Source: Leptobrachium leishanense
Taxonomy: Eukaryota > Chordata > Amphibia > Anura > Megophryidae
DNA length: 64,000 nucleotides
Direction: 5' to 3'
Assembly: GCA_009667805.1 (NCBI GenBank)
Contig: CM019063.1
Location: 351,936,942-352,000,941 of the forward strand
Shown: positions 1 through 11,520 of the stretch, piece after piece
Numbering within the stretch: position 1 is the first letter of the stretch
Layout: each line of letters begins with the position of its first letter
Notes under the pieces: generated by a model
Databases searched by the model: none
What the model was told of the DNA's origin: nothing
What the model saw: the letters and a program-made list of their open reading frames with translations, nothing else
Translations under genes and position numbers: made by a program

Positions 1-148
1 TCCCACAGTCTGTGGCTCTTAATTCTTTTGAGGCACTTTCAGAGTGTAGTGGTAAAACGGAAGTAGGCTCAGACACCATAGTTGAGGAACCACCATCCCC
101 TACGCCTAAAAGGTATGCGAGACTGCAACTAAGGACAAGAAGGAAAAG

Positions 149-406
149 GTGGGACTTGATATAAGGCAATTGTTGGTGGGTAATTCTATCATACGAGGTG
201 TTGAGCTGGAGAGTAGTGGTTTGGTGAGATGTCTTCCTGGGGCTACTGCTCGTAGAGACAGGAGACGTATTCTCAATATTGTCAAACAAGCAAAGCAGGA
301 AGGGGAAGTGGACGTTCTAGTCCATCTAGGGATAAATGACTTGGATAGCAATGAGGTTTCTGAGATTAAGGAATATTTTTGTGTTCTTCGAGGTGAAATA
401 CAGTAG
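149..406 (+). pseudogene. CR1 ORF1 esterase-domain fragment
   Basis: The reading frame contains VGNSIIRG, CLPGATA and VHLGINDL. These match the order of blocks in the SGNH/GDSL esterase domain found in ORF1 of many CR1- and L2-clade LINEs, where block I is usually GDS and block III GxND. Here the first motif is GNS rather than GDS. The ORF is short (85 codons) and ends well before the family's usual length, so it is a remnant. It lies directly before the ORF2 tail with nothing of the endonuclease or RT between. Confidence 0.7.
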
Positions 407-429
407 ATTGCGTCCACTGTGTCATTATT

Positions 430-954
430 GCAGAGGATCTAAGGGTAAGTAGTCAATGTAATAGAGCAGCAGGAAATGCTAGCAGAATGCTTGGTTGTGT
501 AGGGAGAGGTATTAGCAGTAGGAAAACGGAAGTGCTCATGCTACTGTACAGAGCACTGGTGAGACCTCACTTGGAGTACTGTGTGCAGTACTTGAGACCG
601 TATCTCCAGAAGGATATAGACATCTTAGAGAGAGTTCAGAGAAGGGCTACTAAAATGGTGTACGGCTTGAAGGAGAAAAGTTACCAGGAAAGGCTTAATG
701 ATCTTAACATGTATAGCTTGGAAAAAAGACGAGACAGAGGAGATCTAATAGAAACATTTAAATACGTAAATGGAATCCACAAGGTACAGGAAGGGAGTAT
801 ATTTAAAAGGAAACAAAGTAGCAAAACAAGAGGACAGTCTTAGATTAGAGGGGCAAAGGTTTAAAAGTAACATCAGGAAGCATTATTTTACTGAGAGGGT
901 GGTGGATACATGGAACAGACTTCCAGTAGAAGTGGGAGGCCAAAACAGTGATTG
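430..954 (+). pseudogene. CR1 ORF2 C-terminal fragment
   Basis: Frame pieces read DLRVSSQCNRAAGNAS, LYRALVRPHLEYCVQY, LERVQRRATKMVYGL and LNMYSLEKRRDRGDLIE. This is the conserved C-terminal thumb region of CR1-type ORF2 proteins. A small frame break lies near 830-845, after SKTRGQS. The end reads DTWNRLPVEVG. No RT motifs precede it. Confidence 0.85.
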
Positions 955-1084
955 AATTTAAGCAAGCATGGGATAGGCATAAGGCTATCCTAAACAAAAA
1001 AGATAAATCCAGGTAAAGTATCCATGTAATTGGGCAGACTAGATGGGCCGAAAAGTTCTTATCTGCCGACATTTTCTATGTTTC

Positions 1085-2412
1085 ATGGGGGGCATGGGTG
1101 TACTCAGGAGACCTTGCAGAAAACAACCTGGAGAATTTTCATGCAGTAACCGACAACAGTGTCTCCTAAATCACAGTCCAAATCTAATGTGGGCGCTAAA
1201 AATAAAAAATAAATAAATTACCGCCACACACTTTCTGAAATGTTTTGGGCTAAAACCGTTGACACCCCAAGGTATTGCATATGGAGTGCTTTGATGCCAT
1301 GGATGCAACATTTCAAATATAAACACTTTTCTGGCAATAATTCAAACTGGGGTATGCGGTAGACCCAAAACAAAAGATAGGCCTATCTGAAGAAATAATC
1401 TCAAATTCAACCCCAATGACAAAGTCATAAAAATTGTATTTGGACCTTCCCAAAATCCTGGCAAACCTATGCATGGGGGGCATGGGTGTACTCATGAGAC
1501 CTTGCAGAAAATAACCTGGAGAGTTTTCATGCAGTAACCGACAACAGTGTCTCTTAAATCACAGTCCAAATCTAATATGGGAGTAAAAATCTGAAAAATC
1601 GAAAGATTACCGCCACACGCCTTCTCAAATGTTTTGGGCTAAAACCGTTGCATCCATGGCATCAAAGCACTCCATATGCAATACCTTGGGGTATCAACAT
1701 TTCAAATATAAACACTTTTCTGGCAATAATTCAAACTGGGGTATGCGGTAGACCCAAAATGAAAGATAGGTCTATTTTAAGAAATAATCTCAATTTCAAG
1801 TCCAATGACAAAGTCATAAAAATTGTATTTGAACCTTCCCAAAATCTTGGCAAACCTATGCATGGGGGGCATGGGTGTACTCAGTAGACCTTGCAGAAAA
1901 CAACCTGGAGAGTTTTCATGCAGTGTCTCCTAAATCACAGCCCAAAACTAATGTGGGTGTAAAAATTAAAAATGACCACCACACAGTATCCAATTTGTTT
2001 GGGGGCAAACAGTTGCATCCATGGCATAAAAACACTCCATTTACAATACTTTGGGGTGTTAGCTTACCAAATATATGCACGTTCATGGCAATAAAAAAAA
2101 TTGGGGTATGTAAAAAGGCCTCTAAAAAGAAGATAAGCAAAGAAGAGATGTCGAATTAGAAAAATGACAAGCACATGTTAGAAGATTGGCGTAGCACCCC
2201 AAAAACAACCCAACAAATCTATATATGGGTGGTATCACTTTACTCAGAAGATGTTGCTGAACATATTATGGGGTGTTTTTTGGCAGTAACCCATAACTGG
2301 ATTTGACAATTCATGCCTAAAGTACAATGTGTGTGAAAAAATAACACAAAAAGTGACTACCTGAAAGTTTGACAAAGAGCTAGTGCATGGAAAGTGTTAA
2401 AATACAACTCTT
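1085..2412. repeat. Tandem array of about 385-bp diverged units, left part
   Basis: The anchor GGGTGTACTCA or its variant recurs near 1087, 1476, 1864 and 2227 (spacing 389, 388 and about 363). The units share the blocks AGACCTTGCAGAAAA, ACCGCCACAC, TGTTTTGGGCTAAAACCG and CTGGCAATAATTCAAACTGG. No convincing protein is encoded. The array continues at 8127 after the L1 insertion. Unit 1 carries an inverted 44-bp block at 1262-1305. Confidence 0.85.
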
Positions 2413-2867
2413 TTATGCCTTGACATGGTCATAGCTGGACATTCCTTCTACCTTCTTTCCTTCGCACTATGGCGCAATTATGGTTTGTTCTGTGGCACCT
2501 AATGCTCTCCGTTAATTTACGGTCCAGTCTATCGAGGTTGGATGATTGGCGGCTCCTGGCCACATCTGATCTCTGGGTCCTGTTGATCCTTTTGTTTATG
2601 TTTATGTTACAGTTTGGGTTTGATTCTAGACCCTCTTTACAAGCTCTGGTTCCATTTCAAAGAAATAGTAAAAATTTATTGACGCTCAGAAACATGATTC
2701 AAACACTACCACACACTCCCCTCGCTGGGCTCCAGGGCTGTAGCTGGGACGACCCTGGTCCCCCCATTAGAAATGGCTATGCCATATCCTCCATGATGGT
2801 CACTCTATGGTGCCCTGTCATCCCGAGACCCTCCCATGACATCCCTTGAACCACCTACCCTTAAAAC

Positions 2868-5800
2868 CTCCCTCAGACTTCTCTCTTGGAACGTGGAGAG
2901 TTTGAACTCTCCTATTAAAAGAAAAAAAGATACTCGCACACTTAGCCACGTTGCAACCCGATGTGGTCTTCCTGCAGGAGACCCACTGGTCTTACCCCTG
3001 AAAACCATCTCCGAGCCCCCTGGATTGGGTACCAAACTTCTGCCCCTTATATGAACAAAAAAAGGGGTACCGCTATCCTCTTAAATAAATCTCTCCCGTT
3101 TACAGTCCTTGATGAAACTAATGACACCCACGGTCACTTTTCCATAGTACTGACGTCGGTGCTAGGAGAGACCTATTTATTAGTGAACGTCTACGCCCCT
3201 CACCTACAATTTTTTTCCGATCTATACGCAACTCTCCTTCAATATACGTTTACACATTGCATTATAGGCGGGGATTTTAATGCAGTCTTGGACTCTGTCT
3301 TGGACTCTGTCTTGGACCGCTCCCATATAGGCTCTCGTCCAGCGCCCTCACGAGCCTCTGCAGGCCCCACCTTTTTAAAAGATCACTTATCTTTATTCGA
3401 CTCCTGGCGTTACATCAATCCGGAAGGAAGGGACTACTCATTTTACTCACACCCCCATGATTCCTTTTCCCGTATAGACATGTTCCTACTGTCCTCGACC
3501 TTTTACCACTCCATAGCTGACGCTGCGATAGGAATGATACACGTATCTGACCATGCATCTGTCACGGTAGATTTACAGTTAAAAACCCCCCTCCCGAAAT
3601 TGGTGCTTTCCCACCACTCTCCTTCACTCCAACGATTTCAAAGCACACATAGAACTTAGCTCGAACAACTACCTGGACGATAATTTGGAGCACGTGGATG
3701 ATGTTAATTTGTTTTGGGAGGCGGCTAAACCGGTCAGGAGGGGTTGCATAATCGAATATATGTCCTGTAAACGCAAAGAGGTCAACAAAAGACTACTGGA
3801 GGCACACTCCTCCCTAGTTAATTCTTATAGAATGCATGTCGTACATCCTACCCCTACCACATCAGAACAGTATAAGGTGGACAAACAAAACTATGCTAAG
3901 TTAGCCGAGGAGAAAGCCCAATATTCCTGGCTACACCAGAAGAATCGTTTCTTCCGTTGGGGAAACAAACCGGGGAAACTCCTGGCTAATTTACTGAAAT
4001 TGCAGCACCCATCGACCCCGGCTATAACTAGGATTAAGACCACCTCGGGTGAAGTGTTAACCGACCCGTCAGACATCAATAGGCTTTTCCGCAACTACTT
4101 TGAGGCATTTTATAAAGCTGAACCGGATGAATGGAAAGTCCAGGCCAAATTTTTGATAACAGCGGGGATGCCGGAACTAGATCCCGAGGCAAGAGAAAAA
4201 CTAAATGCTCCAATTAGCTCAAATGACATCTCGGCAGCCATTTCTCGCCTTCGTTCCCACAAAACTCCTGGCCTAGATGGCTTCTCGGCAGAATATTATA
4301 AAATGCTAGAGGGCCACCTTGTCCCCCACCTCACGACCTTATTCAACAATATACTACAGGGAAAGGCCCCACCACCCTCCTTTAACGCGTCCCAAATGAT
4401 AATGATCCCTAAACCAGACAAAGACCCTTTCCTAATGACGTCCTATCGCCCAATTTCCCTGTTAAATACAGACTTGAAATTATTATCGGCCATAATGGCT
4501 CGGCGTCTGCAGACCCCGCTAACACAGTTTATCTCCCCCGCTCAAACAGGGTTTTTGATGGGCCGTCACTCTACGCAAAATGTCAGAAAAGCCCTGGCGG
4601 CAATCTGGTCATCAAATAGCCACACCCACTCCTCGGATTTACTCCTTAGTTGCGATGCCGATAAGGCCTTTGACCGCATATCGTGGTCCTATTTACGACG
4701 ATTCTTAAAATATAATTTCTTTGGTGTCCCAATACTTAATATATTTAACGCTCTATAGGATACTCCTTCTGCTACCATCACGACTAATGGCCTTAATTCC
4801 ACCCCTTTCATACTGGAAAGGGGCACACGACAGGGCTGCCCACTCTCCCCACTCCTATTTAATTTAGCATTAGAACCACTCCTAAGAATTCTCCAAACAT
4901 GCCCTGATTTTCGTGGAATACAAATAGGCTCTCAGGAGGTTCAAATAGTCGCTTTTGCAGATGATTTGCTCCTCTTTCTATCCCACCCCGATAGGGCGCT
5001 CCCAACCCTGTTGACATATTTAGAAGAATTTCACTTAGCATCGGGATTTAAGATTAACTATGACAAAACATTAGCGATACCGTTGGGTACGGATTGCGAA
5101 GTTTTGATTGGGCAGCACACTCCCTTTCGTTGGTGCCGGACGGGGACTTTTAAATATTTAGGTGTGCTTATGCCGACAGATATCACAAGATTATATGAGG
5201 TTAATATCCCCCCTCTGTCTCAACTTAAAAACCTGTTAACCTCCTGGGCAAATCTACCGCTGTCTTACTTGGGGAGATGTAGTCTTATAAAAATGGTCGC
5301 ATTCCCTTTTCTACTATACCCGATACAAATGCTCCCATTACGTCTCAAATGCAAGGATATAGCGCACATCCATGCTCGGTTTACCAGATTCATCTGGAAT
5401 GGGGGAAGACCACGCATAGCACTGCGTAAACTTCAGCTTCCCTATAACATGGGGGGATTGAATTTACCAGACATGCATTCCTATAATATCGCAGCCCTGT
5501 ACTGAATTGTGGCGGACTGGATAGCGGACTCCAGGTACACAGATTGCACCTTGGATCGAGCCAGGTCTTTCCCACTATCCCCACTGGCTTTCCTTCACTC
5601 TCCCTTGTCAAAGATCCCCCCAACCCAAAGATCTAATCCCTTGCTCTTCACAGGAGGAGAGGCGTGGTATCGAGCTTGAAAACAGCGAGGCTTGTCCTGG
5701 ACATCCTCGGTTTTCCAACCCTTACTGCGTAACCCTGCTTTCCAATCTGGCTCAGCGGCCTCTGCATTTCGGGTCTAGGCGACTAAAGGTTTAACTCAAA

Positions 5801-6760
5801 TAGGCCACCTGTTGTCGGGTCCGACTCACTCCCTTATCTCCTATAGAGACATATGTGTACTAGCAGCCCCTGCTCCCCTACACTCGGTATATTATATGCA
5901 ACTATCAGCATTTGTATCAACACAATTAAATACCTTAAAACCACAAGACTTCTCCAATCTCCTTGATACTCAGGCGTCTCTGGGTCCGTCCACAGCATCA
6001 TTTCGCGCACTGCTTCGGCCTCAATTTGACTGGTCTGTAGCGACCACAGGCTTAGCGGCCTGGTGTGTTCAACTTCCCAAACAATCGCCCTTTACCTTAA
6101 TTACGGCCACTAATACTTTACGTAAACAGATCCCCTCGGCTCAATATGACGAAATGTTTTTGAAATTACTACATGGCGCCTATATAGCCCCGGATAGACT
6201 GGCCCGTATAACACCCCTCAGTTCTGGCCGATGCCTCAAATGCACATAGGCCAACGCAGATCTTTTTCACTGCTTGTGGTCCTGCCCATTAGTGTCAAAC
6301 TTTTGGAAGACCATACGAAGATTTGGCGTTCAGATCCTAAATTTAGTGGTACCCACCACCCCAGACTGGGCTATGTTTAACCTCTTCTCCGATAGCGAAA
6401 GACGTGGGATGGACAGGACTCAGAGGGCCCTATTGGGAGTGCTATCCGCAGTAGCTAAAAAGGCCATTTTGGGGAATTTGATTGCCACCTCTCCCCCCAC
6501 ATTTTCGATGTTTTATTCCCGCTTTTATGCTATCTTTCAATATGACTGGGTGGAGACTGCATAAAGACGATAAAGTAAAACAGTTTTTTGAAAAATGTGA
6601 ACGCTTTATGTCATATTTGCCAGAAGACGTCATAAAACTGAAAAGAGATTTTGAATTTACTAATTGGTACCTGTCTAGATCCCTATCATCCCCTCCCCTA
6701 AGACCTAATGCTCAGACACGCCTAAAACGTTCAGAATGTTTTTTGATGTGTTACCCCTAG
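2868..6760 (+). pseudogene. L1/Tx1 ORF2 (endonuclease-RT), broken
   Basis: This was an ORF2 protein that nicks DNA and reverse-transcribes its own RNA at the nick. The APE-type endonuclease shows LLSWNVESLNSP near 2880, GGDFNAVLDS near 3268, SRIDMFLL near 3469 and SDHASVTVDL near 3548. The RT shows KTPGLDGFSAEYYK near 4261, YRPISLLNTD near 4443, DADKAFDRISW near 4654, [13 protein letters not shown] near 4824 and FADDLLLF near 4954, so the catalytic aspartates are still there. The C-terminal part runs to about 6760. Stops or shifts near 2960, 3659, 4758, 5505 and 6249 break it, so it cannot make a full protein. The array SVLDSVLD near 3290 is a small local duplication. Confidence 0.92.
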
Positions 6761-6765
6761 TTTAA

Positions 6766-7991
6766 CCCTTTCGCTGCTGAGGCTTTCCCCGCCCCTATGC
6801 TGAGGTCATTTTTTACCTGTTTTGCGCATCATGTTTAAACGTGTTTTTAAGGCTTATTTTAGTATATGACACCGACATATTATATATCGTTCTTTCCGTC
6901 AGACTCGGTAGATTCATAATATGTCATTATTATATGTATACGTTATGTCATGTCTGTATATTATAACAAAAAATGCATAAAATATGTATTTTCAATAATT
7001 TACAATGTGTAAAGTGTTTTTTTCCACATTTTAACATGCGAGCAATTGCGGTTATATTTTGTATGGGGTGCGCCTGTTAAAAAAATTAGAGATGGGGTCT
7101 CGTTACATTTTTTTTTGGGGAAAATGACACTATTTTTAACAAACGCACCGCATACAAAAATCGTTAGTGCAGCATCATTGTTCACATTATAATTGAAATG
7201 GGAACAATATTGCTACACTAACAAACCAAAAAAAATAAAAAAAAAGTGTTTATTTTTTTTTTTTAATTTTTTTTTATTTTTATTTTTTTTTTTATTTATT
7301 TTTTTACAAAAATTTTAACTTTCATGTTTAGTATCGTTGGAACGGCCATGCTCTGGCCGATCCAACCACATCAAAATTTAACCCCTAACTGCCACGGATC
7401 GGGAGATAGGGAGTTCATTGGAACTCCCTATCTCCACACTTGGTGGCAGTTAGGGGTTAATGCTAGGACTGGCGTCATCGTGCTACGCACGATGACGCCA
7501 GTCCTCTGGGGGAGTTCCCGGAAGCTTGGCCGACATCCAAGATGTCGGCCAGCTCCGGGAAGGGATCGCGAACCGGCGCTTTTCAGCGCCGATTCGCGAT
7601 CCAGCTCCCCAGGGGTTAACGCCAGGCATCATTTGGAAGGGCAGGCTGTGCCCTTCCAAATGATGCCTGGGTTAAGCCCCTGTGCGCCGCCGATCGGGAG
7701 GGAGAGAGGTCCGAAGGACCTCCCCCCCTCCCTTTCAGGCGCCTCCTCCGCACATGCGGGGGGGGCGCCTGAATTAGGTGTCATCGCGCCCCCGCGATGA
7801 CACCTAATAATGGCGGCTGCTGGTCCGGATGCCGGGCTGACATCCAGGATGTCAGCCCGCACCGGAGGGGCCAGCGATCGGCCGGAACCCGGCCGAACGC
7901 TGACCCCGATGAGAGGACGCGCTCAGCGCGTCCTCCGCATACCAGCGGGAATGCTGAGGACGCGCTGAGCGCGTCCTTAGCATTCAAGTGG
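6766..7991. mobile_element. TTAA-flanked non-autonomous transposon made of serial hairpins
   Basis: TTAA lies on both sides (6762-6765 and 7992-7995). The ends are related inverted repeats: CCCTTTCGCTGCTGAGG on the left and CCACTTGAATGCTAAGG as the reverse complement of the right, 10 of 17 matching. TTAA targeting is typical of piggyBac and Kolobok transposons. There is no transposase. 6770-7330 is AT-rich with long T and A runs; 7334-7980 is GC-rich and consists of back-to-back palindromes. Confidence 0.8.
7334..7980. repeat. Chain of about 11 consecutive hairpins
   Basis: Clear stem-loops lie at about 7378-7459 (outer stem CCCCTAACTGCCAC, inner stem GGAGATAGGGAGTTC), 7465-7504, 7525-7551, 7563-7602, 7622-7670, 7738-7771, 7776-7805, 7831-7860, 7870-7900, 7914-7937 and 7956-7977. 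The stems at 7525 and 7831 are related (GACATCCAAGATGTC and GACATCCAGGATGTC). The stems at 7465 and 7776 share the TCATCG-CGATGA core. Confidence 0.85.
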
Positions 7992-8126
7992 TTAATATGT
8001 TCGTGATGCGAGATCCTCCTGGTTAGCTATGGGATGGGAGGGATGACTTCCAAGATGGGAATGTGATTATGTATATTGTACTTGAAGTGAGTTTGTCAAT
8101 TTCAAAAATAAAGTTTAAAAAAAAAT

Positions 8127-8600
8127 AATACAACTCTTAAGTACCCTAGGGTGTGTGCCCTTTCTAAAAATATATGGTTTGTTGGGGGTAAATTACTTTG
8201 TCCGGCTTAAAAAAATTCCCAAATAGTACATGGGTGCATGATGTCGAAATGTGAAAATTCCATGTTGGAAAACTGAAATGCGCACCCCCAAATAAGGCCT
8301 ATTAGCCCCCAAATGACCCGACATACCTATACAAGGGTGGTATCAATTTACTCATAAGATGTTGCTGAATAGATTTTAGGGTGCTTTTTGGCAGTAAACC
8401 TTAAAGTTCACAGTACATGTATTCTTAAATTGCACTAAAAAAAACAAACAAAACACAATTCGCCAAAAAAAGTTTGTTTTCAAACTTTGGCATAGATTTG
8501 TGGTAAAATGGTTGCATGGAAAGAGTCAAAATACCCAAAGTTTAATACCTTGATTTGTGTACTTTAAAAAAATATGTATATGTGGAGGGTTATTCAGGAA
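8127..8600. repeat. Tandem array of about 385-bp units, right part
   Basis: The anchor recurs near 8333 (GGGTGGTATCAATTTACTCA) and matches 2227 (GGGTGGTATCACTTTACTCA). If the L1 is removed, the spacing between these two is about 390 bp, so the array was one block before the insertion. Confidence 0.8.
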
Positions 8601-9444
8601 TTAGTGACAGATATCAGTGTTACAATGTCACTATCACTAATTTTGAAAATAAACCCTTTGGAAATGGCAAAGTGCTACTTGCACTTATTGTCGCATAAGA
8701 TAAGGAAAAAAGCGAGGAATATGTAAACATTGGGTATTGCTAAACTCAGGACAAAATTTAGAAACTACTAAGGAATTAAGAAATTTTGGGGTTCAAAGTT
8801 TCGAAAAAGTGGGGTTTTTCAAATTTTTTTGTCATATTTCACAATGTTTTTTTTATAGTAAATTATATGAAATGATGAAAAAAATGGTTTCTTTAGAAAG
8901 TCCATTTAATGACGAGAAAAACAGTGTAAAATATGTGTGGGTTGCATAAACGAGTAAGAGGAAAATTTGACCTAAACACAAACAGTGCAGAAACGTAAAA
9001 ACAGCAGCGGTCACTAAAGGACGGATTTGTGGGGTTAACAGTTTAAATTGAACCACTAAACTGTTACTAGTCGAGATTTATAAACGCTTATTTTATAAAA
9101 CACACCACTACATTACACAGAAGAGGGAGTGTTGCTACATACCACATACATTTTACAGTATGTGTGTAGAATATACCCGGCGTTGCCTGTGTTTTTGTTT
9201 TTCTTTAGGGTTTGTCTTTTTGTAAGAAATACTTTAAAATAGCTTTAAATTTTTAAAAAAGGATACATAACAAAAACGTGACAATTTAATTAGAATTTAT
9301 TTTTACTTTTTTTTTTTTAATTCTCAACTTTTCTCTATATTATTACAAACTAAAATTATTAGAAACAATTTTTTTTTCTTAAACTCCAAAAATGTGTAAC
9401 TGATCAGAAGAACATCTATGGAGGAAAAGTTTAATAAAAATAAA
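8601..9444. other. AT-rich intron, no gene; part of an old TTAA-type repeat
   Basis: No exon or intact ORF is visible. 8949-9045 (GTAAGAGGAAAATTTGACCT, then AACGTAAAAACAGCAGCGG) is closely related to 12236-12290, so at least this part is an interspersed repeat, probably the end of a TTAA element. The rest is A/T-rich. Confidence 0.5.
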
Positions 9445-9452
9445 GTACAGGT

Positions 9453-10187
9453 CAGTGACGTTCGGTGAGATCAGTGGCTGGTGAGGCACTGACTAGTGTT
9501 ACGTAGGTTCAGTGCTCCCCAGGAACTGGCTGCTGTCCGTGCTCCCCAGGAACTGGCTGCTGTCCGTGCTCCCCAGGATCTGGCTGCTGTCACAATACCA
9601 GTGTGCCATAATACCAGAGTGCCAGCAATGTGCCATATACATTCCAGTGTGCCATATACATACCAGTGTGCCATAATACTGCTGCTGTCAAGGATTCCCA
9701 GGATCTTTGCTCCTCTCCAGGATGTGCCTCCAGGCACATGGCCCCCTTGACGGACGAGGACATGGGGGCATTTAAAAAAAAAAAAATTGAATGGCTTGAG
9801 ACCAATGGAGCTTTCCCATTGGTGCAAGCAATTCAATTGCTCTCAGTGCCTCTCCGAAGCACTGAAAAGCGTAGATTCAGGAAATAGGCAGCGTGCCGGA
9901 GGCACGCTGCAGACTTCAGTCTGAATCACTCAGCCAGCTTGAGCTTTGCAATTAGCATAGCGTTCAGCTACGTAAATTGCATAGGCTAGGCTGGCTCAGT
10001 GCTGCCGCTGCTGTCTGTGTGATGATTCACACACGGAGCAGCCGGCAAACGAAGAAAAAAAAAAAGAAAAGCAGAGGACAGAAGGGTGACGAGGGAGCGT
10101 GAAGCAGGTGAGTATGTGAGCACATGAATTTACTGGAATGGAAGGTGAGGCCCTGCCTCACCTGCCAGCCCTGACTGCACGTCCCTG
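9453..10187. mobile_element. Non-autonomous hAT element with internal minisatellite
   Basis: 8-bp duplications, GTACAGGT (9445-9452) and GTACATGT (10188-10195), differ at one base. The ends are inverted repeats of about 35 bp, CAGTGACGTTCGGTG and CAGGGACGTGCAGTC, with GGTGAGGCA further in. Inside (about 9510-9590) is a 27-bp repeat GTGCTCCCCAGGAACTGGCT, and then GTGCCATA-type repeats to about 9680. There is no transposase. Confidence 0.85.
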
Positions 10188-10195
10188 GTACATGT

Positions 10196-10740
10196 TCATT
10201 GTAAGACTTGTTTATAAACCTAATTTTGTGGTTTTCCAGTTGGAGTAAATATAAACAACTGGTTTGGGAAACCCACTCTAGAACCGGTAACATATAATTG
10301 GCTGTGTGATAAACATGGAGATTCCAAGTTGATAAAAGTGCACTTGATTATCTGGCCCTGTGCCTTGTTATTCGTTATACTGAACGCCAGCCTGACAGGG
10401 AACTGTAAAAGCTTGAAACGGAACGGCAAGTATGTCAGAACAAGTGGAATGAGGGGGGTGTCATGTACCGCAATGCTGGTCTTGTATCCCGGCGGCCAGC
10501 AGCACCATCCTCACTGCTCACTGGCCAGTCGCCGAGTCAAGTAACCACTGATTGAGGCCATGGGTCGTGGTGTGAGGATGCGGCGCAGGTTGAGTTTAAA
10601 AACAGACGCCCTAACATTGGGTCCCTTGTCCGAACGTGGTTTCTACTCATCAGTGCGTTCATTGTGATTTATAACTTTTGCTCACCTGTGTATGATCTTT
10701 GCTTGCCCAACAATTCCCCTGGCTGTTAACCCTTTGGAAA
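10196..10740. other. Intron without recognisable gene
   Basis: I see no exon. 10458-10720 (from GTGTCATGTACCGC) has the look of a retroelement LTR or transposon end, but I found no paired terminus, so I leave it unassigned. Confidence 0.35.
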
Positions 10741-10749
10741 TTGGCCGAC

Positions 10750-11000
10750 GGCCAGACCTGGTATCCAACCCCTGGCACTTGGCAGATGACCCAACCTGGT
10801 ATCCAACCCCGGGCACTTGGCCGACAACCCAACCTGGTATCCAACCCCTGGCACTTGGCCGACGACCCAACACCGCTGGCACCTGGCTGACGAACTGACC
10901 TAATATCCAACCTCTGGCACTTGGCCAACGATCTTCTTGGAATCAGACCCCTGGTGTCTGGCGTACGAACCAACCTGGTATTAACCCCTGGTATTTTTGG
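10750..11000. repeat. Minisatellite, 38-bp unit
   Basis: A unit of the form ACCTGGTATCCAACCCCTGG followed by CACTTGGCCGACGACCCA repeats about five to six times. The first three units are nearly identical; the later ones are diverged. Confidence 0.85.
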
Positions 11001-11139
11001 TTTGTATTTCAATCTGGCATTTATATCGGATACGGTCGATATAGCGTTAGATATCCAGCCAGGACTAACAGACATATATAGGAGATACGTGACATGGGAA
11101 TGAATAAATGTTAGCAAGGGCCAGTGTGAGCAGGGGGGC

Positions 11140-11520
11140 AGTGTGTGAGAGCTGGGGACAAGGTGAGCAGGAGCAACGCGAGCTGGGGCCAATATGCGAG
11201 AGCTGGGGCCAATATGCGAGAGCTGGGGCCAATATGCGAGAGCTGGGGCCAATATGCAAGAGCAGGGGCCAATATGCAAGAGCAGGGGCCAATATGCAAG
11301 AGCAGGGGCCAATATGCAAGAGCAGGGGCCAATATGCAAGAGCAGGGGACAATATCTGAGCAGGGGACAATATCTGAGCAGGGGACAATGTGAGCTGGGG
11401 GCAATGTGAGCTGGGGGCAATGTGAGCTGGGGGCAATGTGAGCTGGGGCAATGTGAGCAGGGACAATGGGTGTGAGATGGGGGAAATGTGAGCAGGGGCA
11501 ATAAGAGCTGGGGGCAATAT
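11140..11520. repeat. Minisatellite, about 20-bp unit
   Basis: Units such as AGCTGGGGCCAATATGCGAG and AGCAGGGGCCAATATGCAAG repeat about ten times (11180-11345). They then grade into GAGCAGGGGACAATATCT and GTGAGCTGGGGGCAAT units. ORFs through it are repeat translations only. Confidence 0.9.

Larger units (their letters stand above)
1..1084 (+). mobile_element. CR1-like LINE fragment, internally deleted
   Basis: The 5' part (149-406) encodes an SGNH/esterase-like ORF1 piece. From about 430 the sequence switches to the extreme C-terminus of ORF2, then to a 3' end (about 955-1084) that is common in frogs (GGGCAGACTAGATGGGCCG, then TTTTCTATGTTTC). The reverse-transcriptase core is absent. The left edge lies outside the window. 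A second copy of the ORF2 tail and 3' end is at 58032-58650. Confidence 0.85.
2413..8126 (+). mobile_element. L1/Tx1-clade LINE copy 1, 5'-truncated, carrying a TTAA element
   Basis: The insertion is bounded by a 12-bp target-site duplication, AATACAACTCTT, at 2401-2412 and 8127-8138. It begins in the spacer before ORF2, includes an endonuclease and RT in several frames, and ends with AATAAAG and an A-rich tail at about 8107-8126. A 1226-bp TTAA element (6766-7991) sits in its 3' end. The strand is antisense to AP3D1. Confidence 0.9.

Noticed and set aside
7324..8006. Several ORFs in the GC-rich part of the TTAA element
   Set aside because: They arise from palindromic GC-rich sequence and occur on both strands; no domain is recognisable.
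11108..11501. Long overlapping ORFs on both strands with repeated residues (AGANM..., CILAPALAYWPLL...)
   Set aside because: They are translations of the 20-bp minisatellite, open only because the unit lacks stops; no start context or homology.
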